From Irpex lacteus (lineage: Eukaryota > Basidiomycota > Agaricomycetes > Polyporales > Irpicaceae): a DNA stretch of 17,294 nucleotides. Position numbers and translations under genes: made by a program. The notes beneath the pieces were generated by a model. That model was not told the DNA's origin. It searched no databases and saw only the letters and a program-made list of their open reading frames with translations. The stretch's first letter is position 1. Every line of letters begins with the position of its first letter. Below are positions 10,501 to 17,294 of this stretch, piece by piece. Location: NCBI GenBank assembly GCA_001986395.2, contig MQVO02000177.1:1-17294 (forward strand), read 5' to 3'.

Positions 10501-10824
10501 TGGCCGAGCTGAGGACGCCTACAGCGACACTGCGTCGACTGTGATGAAGGCTCGAATCTCCGACTGTCTACTCCTCCCGCCACGCGACAATCGTCAAGGG
10601 CTAACTCGAAGAAGCCGGAGAAAGATGGTAGGTGGTACTCGCCACGTGTCGGACGCACCGTGCTCACGCCCGCTCATCCACTCCTTATTCCAGTCGACAG
10701 CGACTCGTCTCCCCTGTCGTCGCCAGACGTGAGCGGTGGCGATCCTCGTCGTCCACACTCTCCCTCCTTTTCTCATCAAGGCGGCGGATCTGACGGGTCC
10801 AATATCTCTGCCGAGGAGCCGTAG
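4089..10824 (+). CDS. Large nuclear ParB/Srx-like domain protein with HTH and UIM-like motifs
   Basis: About 1,780 aa. Exons 4089-4106, 4160-4207, 4261-4317, 4369-4728, 4796-4900, 4963-5088, 5145-5829, 5878-6548, 6611-7183, 7586-8926, 8994-9312, 9373-9387 (15-nt microexon), 9441-10250, one exon ending 10627, and 10694-10824. Phases agree at every junction except the uncertain start (10514 or 10550) of the fourteenth exon. Residues 1-240 are Lys/Ala/Glu-rich and disordered. Residues about 280-385 look like a ParB/sulfiredoxin fold: NNRP, then ANSMLVNGI, then GGQHRVAA at 373-380, the counterpart of the ParB GERR box. A coiled coil follows. Residues about 640-668 (ATGHTRSWVQDFMRF) fit a ParB-type helix-turn-helix. 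KKRKK and KPKRGKK are likely nuclear signals. Two UIM-like motifs (DEAIRRS and AEAIKLS) lie near residues 1617-1652. DNA binding is inferred; the natural substrate is unknown. Confidence 0.8.
4564..4590 (+). repeat. (ACG)9 microsatellite coding for nine Thr
   Basis: Nine ACG codons inside the Lys/Ala-rich N-terminal tract of the ParB-like protein, followed by GGCAAG-type repeats (about 4655-4685) coding for alternating Gly and Lys. Such tracts change length readily without breaking frame. Confidence 0.9.
5830..5877 (+). other. 48-nt intron, in frame and without a stop
   Basis: Starts GTGCGT, has CTGAC at about 5862-5866 and ends CCCCCAG. Length is 16 codons with no stop, so both spliced and retained forms stay open. 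Retention would add 16 residues, including two prolines, between the coiled coil and the rest of the ParB-like protein. Confidence 0.65.
7207..7232. repeat. Dyad copy 5, in intron 7184-7585
   Basis: CCGATATC / GTTATCGG with a 10-nt centre and one arm mismatch. It shares CCAGCT-Y-GTTATCGGTG with copy 6, 260 bp downstream in the same intron. Confidence 0.92.
7317..7443 (+). repeat. 34-bp minisatellite, about 3.8 copies, in an intron
   Basis: Units start at 7317, 7351, 7385 and 7419 (the last partial). Each starts TACCGGTGGGCGATGAG and ends TGTCCCCTGACA. Units are nearly identical, so the expansion is recent. The motif TGTCAGGGGACA near 7243 is the reverse complement of the unit end. The array lies between dyad copies 5 and 6 in a 402-nt intron, by far the longest here. 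Copies are contiguous with no spacers, so this is not CRISPR. Confidence 0.92.
7467..7492. repeat. Dyad copy 6, in intron 7184-7585
   Basis: CCGATATC / GTTATCGG. The left flank CGACTGCCCC and the following CGATATCTT match the copy at 14269 almost exactly, with one C inserted here. Confidence 0.92.
10288..10313. repeat. Dyad copy 7, in intron starting 10251
   Basis: Exact CCGATA-N14-TATCGG, extended by C/G on either side. It lies 37 bases after the donor GTGAGT. Confidence 0.9.
10356..10381. repeat. Degenerate dyad copy 8
   Basis: CTGATAAC-N10-ATTATCGC keeps the 26-bp geometry but has two changes from the core. It is 68 bp after copy 7, matching the paired arrangement elsewhere. It could be coincidence. 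Confidence 0.5.
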
Positions 10825-11348
10825 GCTATGTTCTCTGCTCGTAACACTGCCTTCGCTCTCCTCGAACGTGCGCCTCCCGCCCTCATCGTCGCCATCCATA
10901 ATCCTCGTCATCGTCATCGTCATCGTCCTCGTCATCGTCCTCTCCGCCGGCATCGCATTGCATTCGTCACCCCGCTCTCACACGTCATCCTCTCTTCCCG
11001 CCGCATCTTGTACTATCCCACGCTATCCGTCCGCCCTTACCGCCTCATGTACTAGTAGTTTTGAATATTGAAATGTTTCTTCTATCCTTGAATTTGCACT
11101 GACAGCCAACACGCTGCATTAGCTCGCAGCCGGTAAACTATTGAGGCACCGCCTGGGGTAAATGTTGGGTGTCCGGTGAATGACTACGCGAGGCCTCGTT
11201 GTGATGGCTGCTCTTCAAGTCTCCTAAGCCAACCGAAGCCGTTGCCAGCAAATTTTTCCGATTCTGCCCTGTACTATAATATAGCTGGGTCGCTTGTTCA
11301 TCCCTAGTTGCACTTCCCCTCATCACGACCACCACATTCGTATTCCAA
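10825..11348. other. 3' flank of the ParB-like gene and promoter of the next gene
   Basis: 10825-11090 is pyrimidine-rich with GTCATC-type repeats (about 10905-10940) and looks like a 3' UTR. A TATA-like TATAATATA is at 11275-11283, 66 bp before ATG 11349, followed by a C/A-rich leader. No gene seen here. Confidence 0.5.
11275..11283 (+). promoter_or_regulatory. TATA-like element of the 1,355-aa gene
   Basis: AT-only TATAATATA upstream of a C/A-rich leader and ATG 11349. Supported by position and composition only. Confidence 0.35.
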
Positions 11349-14300
11349 ATGTCACAAAATCAACAAATAAGATCCGCAATAGTACAGTGAGTATCCCGCT
11401 CCTTCCCCCGTCTCGCAAAAGCCTAGCTGTCGACTGAATAATATTATCAACTTCTCAAGGGAAGTACTGCGCCGGCCAGAAGCTGAGCGCGACGACTCCC
11501 TGCGGGAGCGGAATGACTATGTGGACATTGCCGACATTGATCCTGTCTTTGCCAGCGACTCGCCCCTTTCTCAACAAGAGGTCAATCTTGGCATATCACA
11601 GGGTGATCTCGATCGCCAGTTTGCGTTGCAAACAATGAACAAGATGAAACCCGAGCGCATCACGCTGGGCAGCCTCGATGTTCTCTACAGGGGTCAACAC
11701 GAAGGTCGCGTTGCACGAACGGCGGCCGTTCGTAAGTTACAGACTGCGCAGAAAATCACCGTCGATGACCAATACCAGTATCGAAACAACGACCCGGATA
11801 TGATGTACACTTCCTCCACGTCTCATGTCGACGCTCTTCTGATCGTCCCCAACAACATCGGGCTCGGTGCCCTTCTTCCTGTGGACCGCCCAGACCAAAG
11901 CTTCAGTATCCAGCTCTGTCTCACGCGCCTCTTCCGACCGTTCCCTGCCAAGGACAGCTGTCTCGGGTTTGACCATACTAAGGCCTTGATGTGTATAGGC
12001 AAGTTCACTCGCGACCAACTGTGGTGCGGGTTAGCTGGTGAAGCTCCCGAGAACGTGCAGCTAGAGACTGCGCCGACCCGTGGGCGCCTGAAGGATGCCA
12101 TCGTCAACTCTACGGTAGCCCATATATTGCTTATGTTCTTTGCGTATTCTCTGGACGTTGCTGGCATCGCCGACATCCATGTCCCCGGAGAACGTTATCC
12201 GCGGAACATTGATGAGCTGGACACCGTCAAAGACAACACAAACTTGCTGTAAGTGCTATTTCACCTATGGACGTTCGCCGATATATGTCATGAAAGTTAT
12301 CGGAGACGATGTGCTCGTGATCCCCGAGGATGTGCTTTGGCGCATGCAGCTGACTGGGCTGAACGAGGGCGGTCGCCGATAAAGTTCTGGCTTATTGTCG
12401 GCGCATGAATCGAACTAGGTCTGATTCCTTTTTAGTGATAAAAACCATTCGGGTGTAACTTTGGAGCTCAACTGGGATCAAGCGAAGTTGTGGGACCATG
12501 CAATTCGGCGAACATGGACCCGCTGGTACGACGCAGCGCCAGCTGCCTATCAAGGTGCTCTTGGGACGCGGATGCCCATTTTCTTCACAGCGTCTTACGG
12601 CCAGGATTGGTCCTTTAAGCATTTGCGTCCTACGCCGACAGACCGTAGAGCTTGGTGCGGCAATCGTGATCTAGGAAAGATTCGTTTCATCACGTTGGCT
12701 CTCGCGACTGAGCTCAAGTAAGTGTGTTTGCATGACCTCTCGTACACTCATTAACTGGCCGTCATGCTTACAGCGTTCAGCGCTCACATAATCACATCAA
12801 CGTCGACCCCGGGGATATCCGCCGGAAGCATCCTGGAGAAGAGTTCTTCGACGGCCTGGACGAAAACCGACAACCTATCGACATCGACACATATCCCGTG
12901 TTAAATGATGACGACCCTCCTACCGAGAATCTGGTTTTCACCGGCGCAGGCGCACGAGTCAAGCGTCGTGGAGGGCAGCCTGTCCCTAACGAGGACTACT
13001 GCGGTATGATGATGAACCTCTCCACTGCTCCTCAGCTTTTTGATGGGCGGAATGCTGGACGCGTCGATGTTTACCCTCAGGCGTTCTTGGGGAATTTAGG
13101 ACATTATCAATGCACGACCCTGCCTGATATGTTTGACCAGGTCATACGGGAGATCAATTCTGTGATCGCTGAGAATGAAGCTGTGCAGCACGACGCGCTG
13201 GGACCGCTGCTTGGCGGTAGTTGCCAGGTGTATAACAGCGCCATCCATCGGATGCGCTACGATGTGGCCTCCCACGATGTTCAACATGCTGAGCAGACAG
13301 CAGCCACTGCGGCTGTTTTTGCCAAGTCAGCGTCGGACAAGTCTACGGCCAATCACCTCCTAACCAGACTTCAGCAGAGAGGACGGCCGTTTCGGCGGTT
13401 GGAAAGTAAGCTTAGTACACCAAGTATCAACACCTCACTTCGGTTGGAGAACGTGTATCATATTGACGTCGGTGTTATGAAGGAGGAACATCGGAATGCG
13501 AGGTTTGTGATACTCCACGTCGTGTCTTCCCTTCTTGTTGCTAATGTCTCTGCTGGAACCAATTGCTCAGTGATGTGTTCAGACTGATCCTGTGCACGCT
13601 GGGCGCTGCGTGGGTAAGACCACAGGTTTTCTTCAATCTGCGGCGACATCTGGTGATCTTTCGGCCCCATGTGCGTTTGTTTACGTTCCACCCACTCTCA
13701 CATACTTACCAATCAGCAGGCGTACCCCTCATTGTATTTATGGACGTCCTATCCACTCGCATCCGCGCTGGAGGTTCTTTATGAGCAGGGACTTCGCGCT
13801 CGCCATGACATGCTGGCAAAGACCGCAGACGAGGGCAACGTGGATTACACGATCCTCACGATGGAGTACTTCTATCAGGTGGAACTCACCGCCATGCTCG
13901 AGCGTGTCGCCAACTTTGGGCAGACGGGCAACGCTTGCGTCCTCACTACGCGTCTCATGGATCCTTTTTGCTTGTCGATCGTCGCAAGAAAAGGTACTCT
14001 TCCCTGGCTCGGGCCCAATGTGCTGTTCAATCAGTTCAGCGGTCAGCTCTCGCTCTCGCTCTCGCTCTCCGCCGACGCCTGGCCTCAGGACCAGACCACC
14101 GGCCAGTTTCTGGATTCCTCTTATGCTTCATTGTCATTTCATTACGGCTCCAACTTTGCAGAGGTGCGTTGAATCAACTCCCGATATCTGTCCGTATTGT
14201 TATCGGTGTGACACGACGATGACATCGTCGTCTTTATCGTCGTTCTTCACGAACGATTCACGACTGCCCCGATATCTTTGTCGACTTTTATCGGTCCTCT

Positions 14301-16090
14301 ACTGATAGTTCTACGTTCTGAAATCCCTGTAGGCCTATCGATGTCTCTTTCGAATGTTCAGTGTCTTCAAGAACCGTCTTGGGTCGGCCGCGTACTCGGC
14401 ATACCAAAATGATGGCACCGTGCTACCAGTCATTCTCCTCTTCGACACATGCTTTCAGCAGTACATCCGTGACACCGTCGCACTTGTTGCCTCCGGAGTC
14501 ACAGCCAGTGTCTCTCGTGAGCTGGAACGGAATAACATGCAGCATACCGAGGTTTCCAAACGTCGTTTGAAGTACTTAAAGATGTGGATGAAGATGTCTC
14601 ATCCTTTCGAAGCTTCGGAGGATGCAATGGGAGCCCTCATGTTGGCCGTTCATCCTAATCGAGGCCATCCGACCTCCCTTCCCTATGCTGACTACGAGCC
14701 TGAATTGACGTTGAAGGCCCTGTCACACTCCACTATCACGACCGCACGCACATCTAGGCCCGGCTCTGTCACGGCTCCATTCATCGCAAAGTCTCAGACG
14801 GTCAACCTCCTTCATATCGCGCTCGTCTTGGCTGAGGCTCATTGGGAGGCCGTGAACAAAGTGTCTCGGGAGGCTCTTCTTTCCCAAGCGATTAGCATTG
14901 TTCTCACGACATTGAAAATCCACAATGTTATCTGGTCCCCTCCCCCTCCTGTAGGCAATGATGCTCTACGTCGTCGTCGTGTGTCAAACAAGCCGCTCTA
15001 CTGTCACTGGTGTCTTTTGAACACTGTCCACGACCATGCTTCCGCCGCCACGCGTAATTTCATCACGGCGTCCAATGATCCTCTCGCAATCACTCGTCTC
15101 AACATCCAAGCATCCAACGTTGTCACTCAGGGTGGTCCTTGGAGCATAGCGACCTTGCCATTGACCGACTTTCACAGGTACACCCATAAGACGGTAAACC
15201 CTCAGGACGTCCTTCTTAAGTATGCCAGCGTGGAGTCGGCAGACTTTCTCAACCCCACAAGTGACAAGCATTATGTCTATCGCCAGCTCGCCTGGGCCAT
15301 GCAAATCTTGAACTTTAAGAAACCCCCACACCGTCTTATAGTCTACTGTGCTCGCATTATGGCGGCCACGGCGCCATATTTGGCCCCCGATCAGACTTAC
15401 CAACATCCACACCATGCCTCCACAAACGAAGAGATTGTTCGCGCCATCCAATCCATTCCTCTTCTATCGCCCCCACGCTCAGGTGTAACACGACCTCAAC
15501 CATTGATTGTCCTCTTCATCGGTTATGCCTTGGGGCTTTTATATCCGGAATCACCGTTGTCTCAGCACATTACTGCGAATCCCAATCCGAAGTCAAAGGG
15601 AAGTCTTGGCATGGCGTGGACGAAGAAGCTAGGTTAGTAGCACGCTGCTTTCACTGTCTATTACTTCACACATGCTAACACGCTTACATTTTGCGATTGG
15701 ATAGGAAGTAAAGAGCTGACGGGCACAGTGTTCATTCGTTACGGCCTCGGATGGGCGAAGAAGCACATAAAGAACTCGGAGAGTCCCTTAGAGTTGTGGG
15801 GACTATATTCTTGGGACCTGTTAACGCAGAAGTGCGCCAACTTCGAGCGGATGCTCGGCTCCTCCAGCAGGCTTGCCTACTATGCCATTCTTGACCTGTG
15901 TGGGTCCGTCGTCGCTGGTCGTCTCGTCGACAACGGTTCACTCCCTCCGGTTCAAACGGCACCTACTGCGGGCCCCTCGAGAGTACGAAACCGAAGTGGG
16001 CGTACCAATAGTGATGACGAAGCTGACCATATACTACGCACTGCTTCAAGGTTTGTCACTCAAAGTGCCTTCATCGACCTCGATGATTAG
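11349..16090 (+). CDS. 1,355-aa protein of unknown family
   Basis: Eight exons: 11349-11386, 11460-12248, 12436-12717, 12774-13502, 13571-13670, 13720-14163, 14333-15632, 15705-16090. They total 4,068 nt, exactly 1,355 codons plus TAG, and every junction is in phase with a GT donor and AG acceptor. I do not recognise the family. It is a mostly globular, soluble-looking protein, unlike its disordered upstream neighbour. Visible features are a Cys/His cluster near residue 1018 (YCHWCLLNTVHDH) after an Arg-rich stretch, which may bind a metal. There is also an (SL)4 tract coded by CTCTCG repeats near 14045-14068, a hydrophobic stretch near residue 1190, and a basic then acidic C-terminus. Introns 12249-12435 and 14164-14332 (187 and 169 nt) each carry two dyads; the other introns are 49-73 nt. 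A further intron near 13406 (GTAAGC) cannot be excluded. It lies 525 bp downstream of the ParB-like gene on the same strand. Confidence 0.8.
12278..12303. repeat. Dyad copy 9, in intron 12249-12435
   Basis: Exact CCGATA-N14-TATCGG, 29 bases after the donor GTAAGT. Its right side, AAGTTATCGGAGAC, equals that of copy 3. Confidence 0.92.
12376..12401. repeat. Near-exact dyad copy 10, same intron
   Basis: CCGATAAA-N10-ATTGTCGG, one change in the core (TGTCGG), with an added outer G/C pair. It lies 98 bp after copy 9. Confidence 0.75.
14181..14206. repeat. Dyad copy 11, in intron 14164-14332
   Basis: CCGATATC / GTTATCGG, exact core, 17 bases after donor GTGCGT. Confidence 0.92.
14269..14294. repeat. 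Dyad copy 12, same intron
   Basis: Exact CCGATA-N14-TATCGG, 88 bp after copy 11. The left flank CGACTGCCCC matches copy 6. Confidence 0.92.
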
Positions 16091-16184
16091 TTTAGTATTC
16101 TGTCATATGTCGATCATCAATTCATTAAGATTACTTCATCGAAGCAATGGCCCATCAGAGTTCGATGCACTTTTCTTGGTCACG

Positions 16185-16210
16185 CCTATAACTTTCCAGG
16201 ACATTATCGG
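16185..16210. repeat. Variant dyad copy 13
   Basis: CCTATAAC-N10-ATTATCGG, one change in the core. It pairs with copy 14, 241 bp downstream. Confidence 0.6.
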
Positions 16211-16425
16211 GGCTTCCATGAGCGTGTGCCGACGTTGCCCTAGGATGTCAGACCTGCAAGGAACGCAGAGATTTCGAGTGGATGTATCCACGCATGACGG
16301 ATCAAGTATTTTCCAGATGACCCAGGTCAGCAATATCAGCGCCGCGCACGTTATGAGCCATATGTACTATGCGGCAAAAGCTCGACTGGCATATATTCGG
16401 GGGTCAACTGGCTTGATCGACTTTT

Positions 16426-16451
16426 CCGATAACTGTCGTGTTAGTAATCGG
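16426..16451. repeat. Variant dyad copy 14
   Basis: CCGATAAC-N10-GTAATCGG, one change in the core. The right flank TCGGTGAG resembles copies 1 and 5. Confidence 0.75.
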
Positions 16452-16454
16452 TGA

Positions 16455-17186
16455 GGAGTCCTGTGCTCAGTCAATGATTCATTGTTGCTTCTTTACTTCC
16501 TCTTGAGAACTCTGGGGTTGGAATTAGCTTCATCTGAGTTTTATGTGTCGCAATTGGCTGGGACAAGCATAAGCTGAAGATACTTGGTGTCCTTCCCAAT
16601 GTTCCTCTAGTGGTCGCCATGTTTGACGAACCAGGTATCTGTAGCCTCCCAAAACGAGTACGTATCCGTATCTATCTTCCCGACAAAGCTCTCCTCCAAG
16701 ACAAGTGAACCAGCCTTGTCCAAACTCGTGGCTAAGATCAGTTACTTTCTGGGCTCCTGTTTAGACAGGAGTTGAATCGAGATGCGTGCATGAAAGCGAG
16801 GAAGAGGGATACTGGTCAAGTGTCGACGTGATCCAAAGACGCTGGGCGTAAGGTCCGAACGGCCACGTGATACCTTTGTCAGAGTTTGAAGGTGCTATCA
16901 CGTTGCCGGTGTTCGCAAAGTCACATTTTTACAACCACTGGTACTATCAGAATATACGGGTATTGGACAGTGCGGGAAGAAATGCCGCACTCCGCACTGT
17001 GCGCCGCACACTTCGGCGCCTACTCTGTGACAGCCTCTGAGTACAAGCACTTGGTGACGGTACTTCTCCTGCCTCCCCGGTCCTTGAAAGCGGACCGTTC
17101 CTTGAAAGGGCTCTATAGCATTGGGTTTTGAGACAGAATAACTTGGGTAGCCGCAGTATCTATGTATCCATCCTGTATCATATTAA
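16455..17186. other. Subtelomeric DNA without a clear gene
   Basis: No convincing gene. An 81-codon open frame at 16886-17131 lacks any supporting feature. It contains the hairpin at 16967-17000 and a smaller CGGTCC / GGACCG inverted repeat at 17078-17097, with CCTTGAAAG repeated beside it. Confidence 0.55.
16967..17000. repeat. 9-bp perfect inverted repeat (hairpin)
   Basis: ACAGTGCGG at 16967-16975 and CCGCACTGT at 16992-17000 are perfect complements. A second CCGCACT at 16985-16991 offers an alternative pairing. It is unrelated in sequence to the CCGATA dyads. Confidence 0.7.
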
Positions 17187-17294
17187 TAGGTTAGGTTAGG
17201 TTAGGTTAGGTTAGGTTTAGTTAGGTTAGGTTAGGTTAGGTTAGGTTAGGTTAGGTTAGGTTAGGTTAGGTTTAGGTTAGGTAGGTTAGGTTAA
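17187..17294 (+). repeat. Telomere array of TTAGG pentamers
   Basis: 17 exact TTAGG units plus variants TTTAG, TTTAGG and TAGG, running to the end of the window. The G-rich strand reads outwards, as at a real chromosome end. TTAGG is best known from arthropods; most fungi use TTAGGG. The spliced fungal-style genes directly inside argue against an insect contig. Confidence 0.93.

Larger units (their letters stand above)
16100..16454 (+). pseudogene. Possible exon remnant downstream of the 1,355-aa gene
   Basis: After the stop at 16090, a different frame stays open to TGA 16452-16454. From about 16170 it has coding-like composition, with stretches such as RFRVDVSTHDGSS and SHMYYAAKARLAYIRG. 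An acceptor-like TTTCCAG ends at 16199. I find no start, no clear partner exon and no known family, so it may be a fragment of a lost gene or chance. Two variant dyads fall at its inner part and its end. Confidence 0.25.

Noticed and set aside
4089..10824. Recent bacterial transfer of a ParB gene
   Set aside because: The ParB-like region is embedded in a many-exon gene with matching composition and eukaryotic tails, so any transfer would be old.
16886..17131. 81-codon open frame near the telomere as a gene
   Set aside because: No promoter, intron or domain support, and it runs across the hairpin and small inverted repeats.
17187..17294. Insect contig, because TTAGG is the insect telomere repeat
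   Set aside because: The adjacent genes have many 46-73 nt introns, basidiomycete-like branch points and fungal-style disordered proteins.
1..17294. tRNA or rRNA genes, reverse transcriptase, or telomere-linked RecQ helicase
   Set aside because: No tRNA box pattern, rRNA sequence, RT motif or helicase motif was recognised, although such elements are common near fungal telomeres.

Overview
This is the end of a chromosome arm from a filamentous basidiomycete, most likely an agaricomycete. The genes are dense and split by many GT-AG introns of about 46-73 nt with CTGAC/CTAAT-like branch points. The proteins carry long disordered Ser/Pro, Lys and acidic tracts, and the window finishes in a telomere array. 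The array is built on the pentamer TTAGG (17187-17294), not the TTAGGG usual in fungi. Its G-rich strand points outwards, as expected of a true end. All four gene loci are on the + strand and read towards the telomere.

Layout: (1) 80-1689, a small spliced gene of unknown function ending in a predicted coiled coil; its 5' part is uncertain. (2) 2130-3581, a related-looking gene with two Cys clusters and a C-terminal coiled coil. It is broken by an in-frame stop and several frame changes, so it is probably a pseudogene. Three CACGTG boxes lie upstream. (3) 4089-10824, a gene of about 15 exons coding for roughly 1,780 aa. It has a Lys-rich N-terminus, a ParB/sulfiredoxin-like domain with a GGQHR motif, a ParB-type helix-turn-helix candidate, nuclear basic tracts and two UIM-like motifs. 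(4) 11349-16090, an eight-exon gene whose exons sum exactly to 1,355 codons plus stop; I do not recognise its family. (5) 16091-17186, subtelomeric DNA with a possible decayed exon and a strong hairpin.

The main discovery is a dispersed 26-bp dyad, CCGATA-N14-TATCGG. Ten exact copies and four near copies run through the whole window. The exact copies lie in introns or between genes, never in a confirmed coding exon. They often occur in pairs 70-260 bp apart, and four of the five dyad-bearing introns are the longest in their genes. Some copies share extra flanking sequence, which suggests spread by copying.

The intact ParB-like gene sits among these dyads. ParB proteins bind inverted repeats, so a fungal ParB-like factor with its own dispersed sites near a telomere is a reasonable but untested hypothesis. 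The 1,355-aa gene directly downstream could be a partner.
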